Of a DNA stretch of 64,000 nucleotides, positions 19,315 through 27,840 are shown piece after piece (position 1 is the first letter of the stretch; the number at the start of each line of letters is the position of its first letter). Below the pieces are notes generated by a model that saw nothing but the letters and a program-made list of their open reading frames with translations, was not told the DNA's origin and searched no databases. Location of the stretch: assembly GCF_002165305.2 (NCBI RefSeq), contig NZ_CP032286.1, forward strand, positions 62,001 through 126,000, in the 5' to 3' direction. This stretch comes from Acinetobacter sp. WCHA55 (GTDB taxonomy: Bacteria > Pseudomonadota > Gammaproteobacteria > Pseudomonadales > Moraxellaceae). The position numbers were made by a program, and so were the translations under genes.

Positions 19315-19338
19315 AAAAGCGCCTCTTTTGAGGCGCTT
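19312..19338 (-). terminator. Terminator of the alcohol dehydrogenase gene
   Basis: On the minus strand: AAGCGCCTC-aaaa-GAGGCGCTT followed by TTTTAT. Nine-base perfect arms. It also ends the convergent MocR-type gene, overlapping its 3' end by a few bases. Confidence 0.8.
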
Positions 19339-19343
19339 ATGGA

Positions 19344-20366
19344 TTAAAAATCGGCTTTTAGGACGATACGATAACGAGCTTTTCCGGAATGTAACCGTTC
19401 CAGTGCTTCATTCAACTGTGACATAGGATACAGTTCAATTTGCGGCGCAATATTTTTACGTGCAGCGAACTTGAGGAGTTGGCGTAATGCCGCCGGAGAT
19501 CCTGTCGGTGAACCTGTGATCGATTTGGCTCCACCAATTAGACTACCCGCGGAAATTTGCATCGGTTCTAAGGGCAGTCCCAACATATGTACCGTACCAT
19601 TCGGAGCAAGTGTTGCTAAATATGCTTGCCAATTGAGCGTGACATTCACCGTACTGAGCAACAGATCGAATTTGCCTCTTTGTGCTTTAAGTGCATCCAC
19701 ATCTCGGCTATTTACGACATGGTCTGCCCCCATAGCCTTGAGTTCTTCCGTTTTGTCGAGGTTCGAGGTGAACGCTGTAATTTCACAGCCCCATCCCCGA
19801 AGTAACTTAATGGCCATATGGCCTAAACCACCGATGCCAATCACGCCAACATGGTGAATGGCTTGAATTTGGTGCTTTAAAATTGGATCAAAAACAGTAA
19901 TCCCGCCGCATAGCAAAGGCCCAGCCGACTCAGGATCCAGATCTTCTGGTAAAGGAATGATCCACTGCCAACCTGCACGAACTTTGTCGGCAAAGCCACC
20001 TGCATGACCGACGATGGTTGCTGTTGACCCACCTGTACAGAGCACTTGTTGACCCGATACACAGGGGTCACAGTGTTGGCAGCTTTCCGCTGTCCAACCG
20101 ATACCTACACGTTGCCCCAGTTTTAAGCCTTTGGCCTCTGAACCTAAGCGAATGATGGTACCAATAATTTCATGGCCTGCAACCACAGGGTAGACCGATG
20201 AATTCCAGTCATTATTGATGACCGAAACATCAGAATGACACAGTCCGCAATATTCCACCTGCACTTCGACCTGATGTGGTTGCAGTTCACCTGCATCGAA
20301 TTGATAGGGTTGTAACGCTGCGCCTGCTTGCAAGGCTGCATAGGCACGAATGGTGTTATCCGTCAT
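19344..20366 (-). CDS. Zinc-dependent NAD(P) alcohol dehydrogenase (cinnamyl-type MDR)
   Basis: A 340-aa medium-chain dehydrogenase. Catalytic zinc ligands are visible in [11 protein letters not shown] and in the GHE motif ([10 protein letters not shown]). The structural-zinc lobe is [15 protein letters not shown], and the cofactor site is [16 protein letters not shown] (about residues 175-190). The closest named type is the cinnamyl-alcohol or aldehyde-reducing group (YahK-like), cytoplasmic, interconverting aldehydes and alcohols. The start has AAGGAT at a good distance. It is monocistronic. Confidence 0.9.
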   Translation of the reverse strand: MTDNTIRAYAALQAGAALQPYQFDAGELQPHQVEVQVEYCGLCHSDVSVINNDWNSSVYPVVAGHEIIGTIIRLGSEAKGLKLGQRVGIGWTAESCQHCDPCVSGQQVLCTGGSTATIVGHAGGFADKVRAGWQWIIPLPEDLDPESAGPLLCGGITVFDPILKHQIQAIHHVGVIGIGGLGHMAIKLLRGWGCEITAFTSNLDKTEELKAMGADHVVNSRDVDALKAQRGKFDLLLSTVNVTLNWQAYLATLAPNGTVHMLGLPLEPMQISAGSLIGGAKSITGSPTGSPAALRQLLKFAARKNIAPQIELYPMSQLNEALERLHSGKARYRIVLKADF

Positions 20367-20402
20367 ATTCTATATCCTTATTTTCCTGTTTTTGATGTAC
20401 TT

Positions 20403-20957
20403 TTATTTAAAATGACAGCTATTTTCATGGTCATTGACCATACCAACCGCTTGCATAAAGGCATAGCAGGTAGTGGGTCCGACAAATTTAAAGCCCTGTT
20501 TTTTTAGGGTTTTAGACATGCTTTGGCTTTGAGGTGTCTGTGCAGGTGCTGTACGGTAGTCAGGGACATCATTGTTGATTGCGTGTTGCTCGACAAAGTT
20601 CCAGAGCCACTCAACGGGGTTAATGCCTTGTTTTTTCAGGGCTTGCCATGCAATCGCATTGTCACGAATGGCGGTCAGCTTCCCGATATGGCGAATTAAG
20701 CCGATATCTTGGACTTTTTCGGCTAAGTCTGTATCACTTAAAGCCGCAATCTGTTCAATGGAATATTGAAAAAACTGGCGATGATAATGTTCACGCTTTT
20801 TCAAAACGGTAATCCATGACAGCCCAGCTTGTTGACCTTCGAGGCAGAGCATTGCAAATAACTGCTTTTCATCATGTAGCGGTTTACCCCACTCATGATC
20901 ATGGTAGTCGATGTAAAGTGGGTCTGAGGAGCACCATCCGCAGCGTTGAGTGGTCAT
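20403..20957 (-). CDS. tag: DNA-3-methyladenine glycosylase I
   Basis: Base-excision repair enzyme that removes 3-methyladenine. The 184-aa protein starts MTTQRCGWC, chosen because AGGAG lies 7 bases before this ATG; a longer reading to 21086 would overrun the neighbouring gene. The HhH-GPD-like core shows YHDHEWGKPLHDEKQLF, CLEGQQAGLSW and LKKREHYHRQF. The Tag zinc site is complete: Cys near the N-terminus, His in HDHEW, and His and Cys in the C-terminal DHENSCHFK. It is 20 bases downstream of a small conserved gene and may be co-transcribed with it. Confidence 0.95.
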   Translation of the reverse strand: MTTQRCGWCSSDPLYIDYHDHEWGKPLHDEKQLFAMLCLEGQQAGLSWITVLKKREHYHRQFFQYSIEQIAALSDTDLAEKVQDIGLIRHIGKLTAIRDNAIAWQALKKQGINPVEWLWNFVEQHAINNDVPDYRTAPAQTPQSQSMSKTLKKQGFKFVGPTTCYAFMQAVGMVNDHENSCHFK

Positions 20958-20976
20958 GAACATGCTCCTGATCTTT

Positions 20977-21222
20977 TTATAGGGTGAAAGGTGCCCATTG
21001 GTCGTGTTGATTGTCCCAATAAAACAATTGGGCGTGTTCGAGGTCGGAAAAATTAATCCAGACATCTTTTCCTGTTTTTTCAGCAAATCCAGTGCTGATT
21101 AAAAGTGCATCTTCAGTAATTTCCATGATCCAACCTTGGTGGTTTTGTCCAGCCAAGATGATTTTTTGTTGATTGCCTGATTCAGCAAATTCGACCAGAC
21201 GGTTGATCAACGCTTCTGACAT
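20977..21222 (-). CDS. Small hypothetical protein between tag and an M23 peptidase
   Basis: An 81-aa soluble protein with no signal peptide. Its pattern is an N-terminal helix (ALINRLVEFAES) followed by alternating strands (QQKIILAGQNHQGWIMEIT, DALLISTG), ending in an aromatic-rich tail (AQLFYWDNQHDQWAPFTL). It might be a small beta-barrel of Sm/SH3 type, but no family was recognised. It lies 15 bases downstream of the M23 peptidase gene and 20 bases upstream of tag, in one transcription direction, so all three could be co-transcribed. Confidence 0.65.
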   Translation of the reverse strand: MSEALINRLVEFAESGNQQKIILAGQNHQGWIMEITEDALLISTGFAEKTGKDVWINFSDLEHAQLFYWDNQHDQWAPFTL

Positions 21223-21237
21223 GAAAAATTCCTAAAG

Positions 21238-21792
21238 TTAACGTAAATAAGGATAGGGATTTACTGCACCACGGCCTTTACCTTGTAAATAAAGTCCATA
21301 ATGCAAATGTGGGGCTGTATGCCGCGCATTGCCTGTATTGCCGACATAGCCAATCAGGTCGCCTTTTTTGACATAGTCACCGACACTTAAGCCACGTTTA
21401 TGATCATCAAGATGAGCATAGTAATGCCAAGTGCCTGCTGGCCCCATAATCCAAACCACTTTACCACCCAAATTGTTATTGCGTAAGTCTGCGACGAGCC
21501 CTTCTGTGGTAGAAAAAACTTTTGTTCCACGTGGAGCAAGAATGTCGATGCCTTCATGTGTTCGTCCGCTACTGCGGGATGCACCCCAAGTATCTGTGAG
21601 TCCATGACGTTTAATGCCTTGAACAGGTACAGGCAACTGCTTAGCTAAACGCAAGTTTTTCAGCTGTTGAACTTGTGAGGCAGGTAACTGGCTTCCACTC
21701 GGCGCAGGCGGCGTGGTACGGCAAGCTGCGAGTAACAGAATCACAAAACTTAAACTGACAAGCGCAGAAAGGCGAGGCAAACAATAACGCAC
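21238..21792 (-). CDS. M23-family (LytM-type) metallopeptidase, lipoprotein
   Basis: A 184-aa lipoprotein with an N-terminal signal ending in the lipobox LLAAC. The C-terminal M23 domain has the zinc ligands in GRTHEGIDILAP (HxxxD) and in TAPHLHYGLYL (HxH), with the GYVGNTGNA turn between them. It would cleave peptidoglycan cross-links or act as an amidase activator in the periplasm. The GTG start at 21792 has AAGGA six bases upstream, better placed than the TTG at 21798. It lies downstream of mutY with 66 bases between them. Confidence 0.9.
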   Translation of the reverse strand: MRYCLPRLSALVSLSFVILLLAACRTTPPAPSGSQLPASQVQQLKNLRLAKQLPVPVQGIKRHGLTDTWGASRSSGRTHEGIDILAPRGTKVFSTTEGLVADLRNNNLGGKVVWIMGPAGTWHYYAHLDDHKRGLSVGDYVKKGDLIGYVGNTGNARHTAPHLHYGLYLQGKGRGAVNPYPYLR

Positions 21793-21864
21793 GAACAATC
21801 CTTTATTATTTCAGTGATCTAATTTTAAAGTGCTAGGGTGAACCCAATCGATTACCCAACTATG

Positions 21865-22899
21865 TCACAGTTGAATTGCTGAGATCAATTTTTTCATCGC
21901 AGTTGGGATGCCCATTTCTGTGACGTTTTGTATGTCTATCCATGTGCTGGCCAATTCTATACTTAAATGTTCGAGTTGGTCGGCATCGACCTCAAAGCAA
22001 AGCGCTTCCAGTTGCCAAGTGAAATGGGTGAAACTATGCGAAATGTCAGCGCGTTGCGAGACTTGTTTCAGTCCTAGACTTTGGCACAGTTGCATGAGTT
22101 CATCACGATTTTCAAAAATAGGTAAACACCATAAACCACCCCACAGTCCACTATTGGGACGCTGTTGCCACAGCCACTGATTGTGATGACGCAGTACCAA
22201 AACTTGGGCAGACTTCACAGGCACAGCTTTCTTCGGTTTTTTAAAAGGCAATTCAGTTTCTAGCCCTTGCGCATGAGCCTTACAGTGTTGCTGCATTGGG
22301 CAATATAAACACAGCGGTTTTTTAGGGGTACAGACGGTTGCCCCCAAATCCATGATGGCTTGGGTATAGTCATGGTTGCGTTCAGTTGGACAGAGTTCAG
22401 TGGCCAATTGCCACATGCTGCGTTCATGCACAGGTTTGCTCAGATCATCCTCAATGGCAAAAAAGCGTGCGAGCACGCGTTTCACGTTGCCATCCATAAT
22501 GACGCCGTACTGACGTAAACCCAAAGACATCAGCGCACCTGCGGTAGATGGACCAATGCCTGGCAGTTCAATCCAGTCCTCTAAAGTTTGAGGAAAGTGC
22601 CCCTGACGTGCCACGACTCCTGCAGCTTTATGTAGATTACGTGCTCGGGCATAGTAGCCTAATCCTGCCCAGTAGGGTGCGACCTCATCCCATGATGCTG
22701 TCCCTAAAGCTGCAACGGTTGGGAAGCGTTCGATAAAACGCTCGAAGTATTGCAGTACGGTTTTGACTTGGGTCTGTTGCAGCATAATTTCCGACACCCA
22801 GACTTTGTAGGGATCATCGACTACTTGCCATGGCAGGTCATGTCGACCATGAACATCGAACCAAGTCAGTAATGCATCTGAAAAAGAGAAAGGGGACAT
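21865..22899 (-). CDS. mutY: A/G-specific adenine DNA glycosylase
   Basis: Removes adenine mispaired with 8-oxoguanine. The 344-aa protein has the catalytic helix-hairpin-helix core (WVSEIMLQQTQVKTVLQYF; ELPGIGPSTAGALMSLGL; the catalytic Asp in YTQAIMDLGA). The 4Fe-4S cluster is in the C-x6-C-x2-C-x5-C spacing (CTPKKPLCLYCPMQQHC). A NUDIX-like 8-oxoG recognition domain follows (VLVLRHHNQWLWQQRPNSGLW, and HSFTHFTWQLE). I chose the Met at 22899 (MSPFSFSDALL), where homologous proteins begin; an upstream extension to 22968 has no domain. Confidence 0.96.
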   Translation of the reverse strand: MSPFSFSDALLTWFDVHGRHDLPWQVVDDPYKVWVSEIMLQQTQVKTVLQYFERFIERFPTVAALGTASWDEVAPYWAGLGYYARARNLHKAAGVVARQGHFPQTLEDWIELPGIGPSTAGALMSLGLRQYGVIMDGNVKRVLARFFAIEDDLSKPVHERSMWQLATELCPTERNHDYTQAIMDLGATVCTPKKPLCLYCPMQQHCKAHAQGLETELPFKKPKKAVPVKSAQVLVLRHHNQWLWQQRPNSGLWGGLWCLPIFENRDELMQLCQSLGLKQVSQRADISHSFTHFTWQLEALCFEVDADQLEHLSIELASTWIDIQNVTEMGIPTAMKKLISAIQL

Positions 22900-22967
22900 C
22901 TGAGGCACAAGCAAAAAATTCGACTTAGTATAACTGAATGTCTTTTCTGAGCCCGAGTTTTTGCACA

Positions 22968-22993
22968 TAAAAAATGGCGCTTATGCGCCATTT
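22968..22993 (-). terminator. Terminator of the HIT-family gene
   Basis: On the minus strand: AAATGGCGC-ataa-GCGCCATTT followed by TTTATG. Nine-base perfect arms. It separates the HIT gene from mutY downstream. Confidence 0.8.
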
Positions 22994-23007
22994 CAAACCA
23001 TAAAAAC

Positions 23008-23370
23008 TTAGTCTTTGGTCATACCCCAACGTGCATCGAGTTTTAGCTCTTGGTCTTTGTAGCGTGGAATAATATGGATATGTAAGTGTTCAGATACATC
23101 CCCAAATATTTCACCGTCATTAAAACCAATATGAAAGCCTGAAGGTTGATGACGTAATTGGAGTTCATTACGTGCCAGTTCCAGCAAAGACATTAAACTT
23201 TTACGTTCTTTGTCGGTGATGTCAAAAAATGAGCTCACATGACGTAGAGGGATAATGACACAGTGACCTTTAGACAATGCATTGGGTTCGGGCAAAATTA
23301 CCCCAAAGTCATTTTTATCAAGCACGTCATATTCATCAAAATTACAATATTGGCAGTGGGTCTCAGTCAT
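23008..23370 (-). CDS. HIT-family nucleotide hydrolase/transferase
   Basis: A 120-aa histidine-triad protein. The signature HLHIHIIPRY lies near residues 95-104, preceded by the HCVIIPLRHVSSFFD strand and the GFHIGFNDGE motif. An N-terminal CxxC (HCQYCNFDE) may bind zinc, as in some HIT proteins. Its probable activity is hydrolysis of dinucleotide or nucleotide-phosphoramidate bonds in the cytoplasm; the substrate cannot be predicted. It is a single gene with its own terminator. Confidence 0.88.
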   Translation of the reverse strand: MTETHCQYCNFDEYDVLDKNDFGVILPEPNALSKGHCVIIPLRHVSSFFDITDKERKSLMSLLELARNELQLRHQPSGFHIGFNDGEIFGDVSEHLHIHIIPRYKDQELKLDARWGMTKD

Positions 23371-23410
23371 TGTTATCTCCTCTAAAATCTAATTATGTAT
23401 CCTGTTGGAT

Positions 23411-23438
23411 CTGAAAAATCAAATATTTGATTTTTCAG
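23411..23438 (-). terminator. Perfect 28-bp palindrome downstream of the dienelactone hydrolase gene
   Basis: CTGAAAAATCAAAT and its exact reverse complement abut with no loop. It lies 6 bases past the gene's stop. It has the T-rich end of a terminator, but the A/T stem would be weak. Confidence 0.55.
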
Positions 23439-23444
23439 CTCTAG

Positions 23445-24185
23445 TTAAGCACTGAGATTGCGTTCTAGCAAGTCATACATTGCATCTAGCCCTTGTCTTT
23501 CTGCTTCTGGGTTATAGCCCAAGTCTACGCCATTGGCTTTGGCACGCTCATCGGCCAATGGGTTGCTAAAACCGTGCTTCGCATCTTCAAAAATAATGAC
23601 TTCATGGTCCACTTTGGCAGCATGCATTTCTTCACGGAAGCTGGCAACATCATCCAACGTGACCATGCTGTCTAACTCACCATGTAAAACTAAAATTTCA
23701 CCTTGAATTTGACCTTCGACCGCAGGGGCTTTGGGTGCCAATGTTGCATGGAAAGTCGTCACAGCTTTAAGTGGTGCGCCTGAGCGAGCTAAGTCTAAAA
23801 CCACTTTACCGCCATAACAAAAACCAATCGCCGCCAGTTGATCGGCATTCACTTCAGGCTGGGCAACAAGCGTATCTAAACCTGCTTGAGCCCGGTTGAC
23901 GATGGTGTCTGCATCCGCAAAAGTTTGCATCATCCATTCATAGGCTTGTTTCGCATCTGTGGTGACATTTTTGTCACCGTACATATCAATCGCCAGAGCA
24001 GCATAACCATGTTCAGCCAGTTCGCGAGCACGTTGTTCAGTATATTCATTTCGGCCCCACCATTCGGGTGCAACGATGATACCTGCATGCGGTGTTTGAG
24101 AGCTTGGTGCTGCAAAATAACCGATTAAGCGTTGCCCATCGGCGGCGTTATATTGAATTTCTCGAGTTTGAATACTGATTGTCAT
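23445..24185 (-). CDS. Dienelactone hydrolase-family protein
   Basis: A 246-aa alpha/beta hydrolase. It has the dienelactone hydrolase nucleophile elbow with Cys in place of Ser (AIGFCYGGKVV), the acid in LHGELDSMV, and the His in EDAKHGFSNP. The N-terminal VAPEWWGRNEYTEQRARELAEHGY block is also typical. The real substrate is uncertain; many paralogs act on lactones or esters unrelated to aromatic degradation. The ATG at 24185 has AGGA eight bases upstream; a TTG two codons earlier is less likely. Confidence 0.88.
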   Translation of the reverse strand: MTISIQTREIQYNAADGQRLIGYFAAPSSQTPHAGIIVAPEWWGRNEYTEQRARELAEHGYAALAIDMYGDKNVTTDAKQAYEWMMQTFADADTIVNRAQAGLDTLVAQPEVNADQLAAIGFCYGGKVVLDLARSGAPLKAVTTFHATLAPKAPAVEGQIQGEILVLHGELDSMVTLDDVASFREEMHAAKVDHEVIIFEDAKHGFSNPLADERAKANGVDLGYNPEAERQGLDAMYDLLERNLSA

Positions 24186-24302
24186 GCTCAAATCCTGATA
24201 GATGATCTACTTTGATTAAAGCATAAAAAGTTTTACAAGGATTTGAAAAATATTCCAATGTATATGAGAAGTGTGAGAAATTATTTTTAAAGGCACACAT
24301 AA

Positions 24303-24330
24303 AAAAAGAAGGATCTGAATCCTTCTTTTT
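24303..24330 (-). terminator. Terminator downstream of the DUF1328 gene
   Basis: AAAAAGAAGGAT and ATCCTTCTTTTT, 12-bp perfect arms with a 4-nt loop and T-runs in both directions. It lies 22 bases past the DUF1328 stop. Confidence 0.85.
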
Positions 24331-24351
24331 CTTTATTAAGAGTCGCGTACT

Positions 24352-24510
24352 TTAGACTTTGCCACGGGATAAAAATCCGACAATCGCAAGAATCACAGCA
24401 ATCACCAATAAAATAATCGCAAAGTCTTTGGATAAACCAGCTACGCCACCAAAACCAAGTAAACTTGCAATCAGTGCAATCACTGCGAAGATAATCGCCC
24501 AACGAAACAT
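24352..24510 (-). CDS. DUF1328 (YtjA-like) small membrane protein
   Basis: A 52-aa protein that is easily missed because of its size. It starts [16 protein letters not shown] and ends [12 protein letters not shown], with two short transmembrane helices separated by a [12 protein letters not shown] loop. That pattern is the DUF1328/YtjA family of small stress-associated inner-membrane proteins. The stop falls at 24352-24354. It has its own terminator, and about 160 bases separate it from the dienelactone hydrolase gene's start. Its function is unknown. Confidence 0.9.
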   Translation of the reverse strand: MFRWAIIFAVIALIASLLGFGGVAGLSKDFAIILLVIAVILAIVGFLSRGKV

Positions 24511-24654
24511 AATTTTTCTCCATAGATGTTCTTATTTATTACTCTATTAGTATAGAAACAAGGTTCAGACACACTGTGTTGCTTTTGTTTAAAAAGTGTT
24601 CTATTTGTATTTTAAGTTTATGAATATGATGTAAATATTGAAAATTATATGGTG

Positions 24655-24684
24655 CTGAAAAGTACGGTTACTATAGGGTATAAT
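24655..24684 (+). promoter_or_regulatory. Probable sigma-70 promoter of the YcgN-like gene
   Basis: A perfect -10 hexamer TATAAT (24679-24684) lies 18 bases after a weaker -35-like CTGAAA (24655-24660), and 28 bases before the ATG at 24712. Confidence 0.5.
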
Positions 24685-24711
24685 ACGCTATTGTGTTTAT
24701 CGGCAAGCGTC

Positions 24712-25164
24712 ATGTCCAACGAATTACGACCAGAGTTTTGGAAGCATTATGCTCTAACTGAGCTAAGCCCAGCAGAGTGGGAAGCGTTATGTGATGGTTG
24801 TGGTCTATGTTGTCTGGTGAAACTTGAAGATGAAGAAAGTCAAGAAGTCGCCTATACCAAAGTGGCCTGTAAACTGCTGGACTGTCAAACAGCCAGTTGT
24901 CGAGATTATCCGAATCGTAAGCAGCATGTGCCCGACTGTATCCAGCTTACGCCAGAACTTTTAGACACAATTCATTGGTTACCTCCGAGCTGTGCTTACC
25001 GCCGTCTGCATGAAGGTAAAAATTTACCCAGATGGCACTATCTGAACACGGGCTCACGTCAAAGTATTCTGAAAGCGAAAAAGTCTGCGGCAGGACGTTG
25101 TATTTCTGAAGAAGATATTCAGGATAACGACATCGAAGACTATATTGTGCGTTGGGTTCGCTAG
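24712..25164 (+). CDS. YcgN/UPF0260-family cysteine-cluster protein
   Basis: A 150-aa cytoplasmic protein of the YkgJ/YcgN cysteine-cluster type. The metal-cluster motif is CDGCGLCCLVKLEDEE, with further cysteines in KLLDCQTASCRDYP and VPDC. The C-terminal GRCISEEDIQDNDIEDYIV block marks the UPF0260 family. It probably binds zinc or an Fe-S cluster; its role is unknown. I chose the ATG at 24712 (MSNELRPEFW), which lies downstream of the TATAAT box. The rarA start follows 99 bases after its stop. Confidence 0.9.
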   Translation: MSNELRPEFWKHYALTELSPAEWEALCDGCGLCCLVKLEDEESQEVAYTKVACKLLDCQTASCRDYPNRKQHVPDCIQLTPELLDTIHWLPPSCAYRRLHEGKNLPRWHYLNTGSRQSILKAKKSAAGRCISEEDIQDNDIEDYIVRWVR

Positions 25165-25262
25165 CCGATAAAAGCACAATCAAATTGCATGAAAAGCTTG
25201 TGTCATTTGCCTGAATTTGCCATAACATAAGCATTCGATGAATGCATTTAAGTCTTAGCCCT

Positions 25263-26537
25263 ATGTCCGATAGCAATATTCCACTGCCTGAACGTTTACG
25301 CCCGCGTGATTTATCTGAAATTATTGGGCAGGATCACTTATTGGGTGAGCAGGCACCGCTCCGCCAAATGATTGATCAAGGGCATTTGCCATCGATCATT
25401 TTTTGGGGGCCGCCAGGTGTGGGTAAAACCACGATTGCATTATTGTTGGCGCAAGCGATCGATCGACCTTTTGTCAGCTTATCCGCACTGAATACGGGGG
25501 TTAAAGAACTCCGTGAGATCATTGCCGATGGCGGAGATTTAATGCCACCTGTGGTGTTTATTGACGAAATTCATCGTTTTAACAAATCACAGCAAGATGC
25601 CTTACTCAATGCTGTGGAGAAAGGCAAAATTACCCTCATTGGTGCTACTACCGAGAATCCTTCTTTTGAAGTCAACAGTGCCTTGTTGTCGCGTTGTCAG
25701 GTCTATACTTTAAATGCGCTCGATGCCGATGCGATTCAAACTTTATTACTGCAAGCGATTAAGAACGACAAGTTTTTAAAAGAGCGTTATATTCAGATTG
25801 AGGAATTTGAAGCACTGGTGCAGTTTGCCGCAGGTGATGCCCGTAAAGCCTTGAATTTAATTGAACTCATTGCGGGCACCTTCGAACCTGACGTTGAAAA
25901 TATCGTGACCAATGCAATGGTGGTCAAAGTTGCACAGCAAAATATCGCCCGTTATGACAAGTCGGGTGAGCAGCATTATGATTTGGTGTCGGCTTTTATT
26001 AAGTCGATTCGGGGAAGTGATCCCGATGCTACCCTGTATTGGATGGCACGTATGCTCAAAGGCGGAGAAGATCCCGTTTTTATTGCCCGTCGGATGTTGA
26101 TTGCAGCCTCTGAGGACATTGGCAACTCAAACCCCAATGCACTTCTGCTGGCTGGAGAATGCTTCCGTTCTGTTCAAGCGGTGGGCATGCCAGAGTGCCG
26201 AATTATTCTTGGGCAGTGTGCAGTGTATTTGGCGACCAGTGCCAAAAGTAACAGTACTTATCTTGCGATTAACAAAGCGTTGGATTTGGCCGAAAAAACA
26301 GCAAATTTACCTGTGCCGCTACATTTAAGAAATGCGCCGACCAAGTTAATGAAAGAGCAGGGTTATGGCGTCGACTACTTGTATCCGCACAACTATCCAG
26401 AGCATTTTGTGATGCAAGAGTATTTACCCCCTGAGCTCAAAGGAACCAAATTGTATGAGTCGGCACGCAATAAGCGTGAGGTTGAGGGTGAGCGGTTACA
26501 GCAGCGCCGTTGGCAACAAGAACAGCAACAACAGTAG
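25263..26537 (+). CDS. rarA: Replication-associated recombination protein A
   Basis: AAA+ ATPase of the RarA/MgsA/WRNIP1 family, acting at stalled replication forks. The 424-aa protein shows the Walker A site (GPPGVGKTT), Walker B (VFIDEIHRFNKSQQDALL), the sensor-1 region (GATTENPSF), and the C-terminal helical tetramerisation domain with YDLVSAFIKSIRGSDPDA. I chose the ATG at 25263 (MSDSNIPLPERLRPRDL); an in-frame ATG 21 bases upstream is possible. The C-terminus is a Gln-rich run encoded by CAA/CAG repeats, and the stop is followed in frame by four more stop codons. Confidence 0.96.
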   Translation: MSDSNIPLPERLRPRDLSEIIGQDHLLGEQAPLRQMIDQGHLPSIIFWGPPGVGKTTIALLLAQAIDRPFVSLSALNTGVKELREIIADGGDLMPPVVFIDEIHRFNKSQQDALLNAVEKGKITLIGATTENPSFEVNSALLSRCQVYTLNALDADAIQTLLLQAIKNDKFLKERYIQIEEFEALVQFAAGDARKALNLIELIAGTFEPDVENIVTNAMVVKVAQQNIARYDKSGEQHYDLVSAFIKSIRGSDPDATLYWMARMLKGGEDPVFIARRMLIAASEDIGNSNPNALLLAGECFRSVQAVGMPECRIILGQCAVYLATSAKSNSTYLAINKALDLAEKTANLPVPLHLRNAPTKLMKEQGYGVDYLYPHNYPEHFVMQEYLPPELKGTKLYESARNKREVEGERLQQRRWQQEQQQQ

Positions 26538-26549
26538 TAGTAGTAGTAA
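26535..26549 (+). repeat. (TAG)4-TAA tandem stop-codon tract at the rarA end
   Basis: Four TAG trinucleotides and then TAA lie in frame, directly after a CAA/CAG glutamine tract. It is a short trinucleotide simple-sequence tract. Confidence 0.9.
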
Positions 26550-26580
26550 AAAAGCCTGATGAAAAAAAATCAGGCTTTTT
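26549..26580 (+). terminator. Terminator of rarA
   Basis: AAAAAGCCTGAT / ATCAGGCTTTTT, 12-bp arms with an 8-nt A-rich loop, then GTTTTT. Confidence 0.9.
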
Positions 26581-26651
26581 GTTTTTGGGACTTAGGATTT
26601 AGTCATATCGTTTGACTGCTATTTTCTTGAAGCGCTGTAGTATTTTTATGT

Positions 26652-27266
26652 TCAGATGTACATATTCATCAGTTTCAATGCGGCAGGTAACACCGCGGCT
26701 AATAAGGCAATTGCCATTGTGATATTAAAGCTCCAGGCAAAGCGCGGTTTCATCAAATATTGGCGTAAGAAAAGGCCACCGATTGCCCAAACCCCTACAC
26801 ATGGAATGGATACCCCCATTAAAATCAGGGCAGCATAAAAGATGTCGCTGACAGGAGGATTTAAAGCAAAATAAGTCGAGACTGTGCTGATAGAGATGAT
26901 CCATGCTTTGGGATTGGCCCACTGAAATAACGCACCTTGCAGAAAGCTCATGGATGGTTTCTGCTCTAATTCGATGTTGAGTGGCCCACTAGATGCAATT
27001 TTCCATGCAAGCCAAAGAATATACATAAAACCAATAAAACCTAAAATAAATTGAAGCTGAGGCAGAGTAAGGAAAATTTGGTTCAATCCGATGCCGATGG
27101 CGAAGAGTTGCACAGCCACACCAAAGGCAATGCCTAAAACCAGAGGTAGGGTTTTACTGATACCAAATCGTGCACCAGACAGCATAACCAGTGCATTATT
27201 GGGTCCAGGTGTGCAGGTCATCACGACACAGAACAATAGATAAGAGACAAGCAGTGATGCATTCAT
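26652..27266 (-). CDS. LysE/RhtB-family amino-acid exporter
   Basis: A 204-aa inner-membrane protein with about six transmembrane helices. The family signature is at the N-terminus (CTPGPNNALVMLSGARFG, residues 18-35), and the WANPKAWIISIS motif lies around 117-128. The family exports amino acids, such as lysine, arginine, threonine or homoserine. It is divergent from an Lrp/AsnC regulator with 95 bases between them, the usual regulator/exporter pairing. A basic amino-acid importer operon follows the regulator, which would fit export of the same class of substrate, but that is inference. Confidence 0.88.
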   Translation of the reverse strand: MNASLLVSYLLFCVVMTCTPGPNNALVMLSGARFGISKTLPLVLGIAFGVAVQLFAIGIGLNQIFLTLPQLQFILGFIGFMYILWLAWKIASSGPLNIELEQKPSMSFLQGALFQWANPKAWIISISTVSTYFALNPPVSDIFYAALILMGVSIPCVGVWAIGGLFLRQYLMKPRFAWSFNITMAIALLAAVLPAALKLMNMYI

Positions 27267-27300
27267 AAAGGGGATGGGTTAATCAAATAAATATGATTTT

Positions 27301-27319
27301 ATTGTTGATCTAGAACAAT
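27301..27319. promoter_or_regulatory. Candidate Lrp/AsnC operator between lysE-like and regulator genes
   Basis: ATTGTT-GATCTAG-AACAAT: 6-bp inverted arms around a 7-base spacer, in the middle of the divergent intergenic region. The A/T flanks and roughly 19-bp size resemble Lrp-type sites. Confidence 0.45.
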
Positions 27320-27361
27320 TTGATTGTATATTGATCTTTAAAAATGAATTTTATGCAATAA

Positions 27362-27820
27362 ATGATTGAATTTGACCGCTTAGACCGAAAAATATTGTGT
27401 GAGCTTGAACGCGATGCACATTTAACCAATATTAAACTGGCAGAACGTGTAGGGTTGTCGCCTTCGGCCTGTTTACGACGCGTGCAAGAGTTGGAAAGAA
27501 TGGGTGTGATTCGAGGCTATAAAGCGGTGATCGACCGTTCGCTTTTGGGGGTTGGTTTAACGGTTTATGTGACTATCGGGCTGTCTTGCCACTCAAAAGA
27601 GAGCTTGAGTCAATTTGAGGATGTGATTTCTGCTGCGGATGAAGTGACAGAGTGCCATACCATTACAGGTTCGGTTGAGTATTTGCTTAGGATTGAAGTG
27701 GCAGACATTAAGTCTTATAAAAAGTTTCATACTGATGTTTTGGGAACGATTCCAGCCATTAGCTCGATCACCAGCTTTTTAGTGATGGATACCACTAAAA
27801 ATCGGTATACCAATCTATAA
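27362..27820 (+). CDS. Lrp/AsnC-family transcriptional regulator
   Basis: A 152-aa regulator. The N-terminal helix-turn-helix (LDRKILCELERDAHLTNIKL, then AERVGLSPSACLRRVQELE) is followed by the alpha/beta RAM effector domain (YVTIGLS to YLLRIEVADIKSYKKFHTD). It is probably a feast/famine regulator responding to an amino acid and controlling the divergent LysE-type exporter. It is likely autoregulated through the shared intergenic palindrome. Confidence 0.92.
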   Translation: MIEFDRLDRKILCELERDAHLTNIKLAERVGLSPSACLRRVQELERMGVIRGYKAVIDRSLLGVGLTVYVTIGLSCHSKESLSQFEDVISAADEVTECHTITGSVEYLLRIEVADIKSYKKFHTDVLGTIPAISSITSFLVMDTTKNRYTNL

Positions 27821-27840
27821 AAGCTGAAGTGGAAAGGTAA

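Noticed and set aside
20958..21086. N-terminal extension of tag by 43 residues
   Set aside because: The extension would overlap the small gene at 20977-21222, shows no domain, and an AGGAG site is placed correctly for the internal ATG.
24287..24523. A 78-codon minus-strand frame over the DUF1328 region
   Set aside because: It is a different frame of the same strand; the 52-codon DUF1328 frame inside has a proper family sequence, start and terminator.
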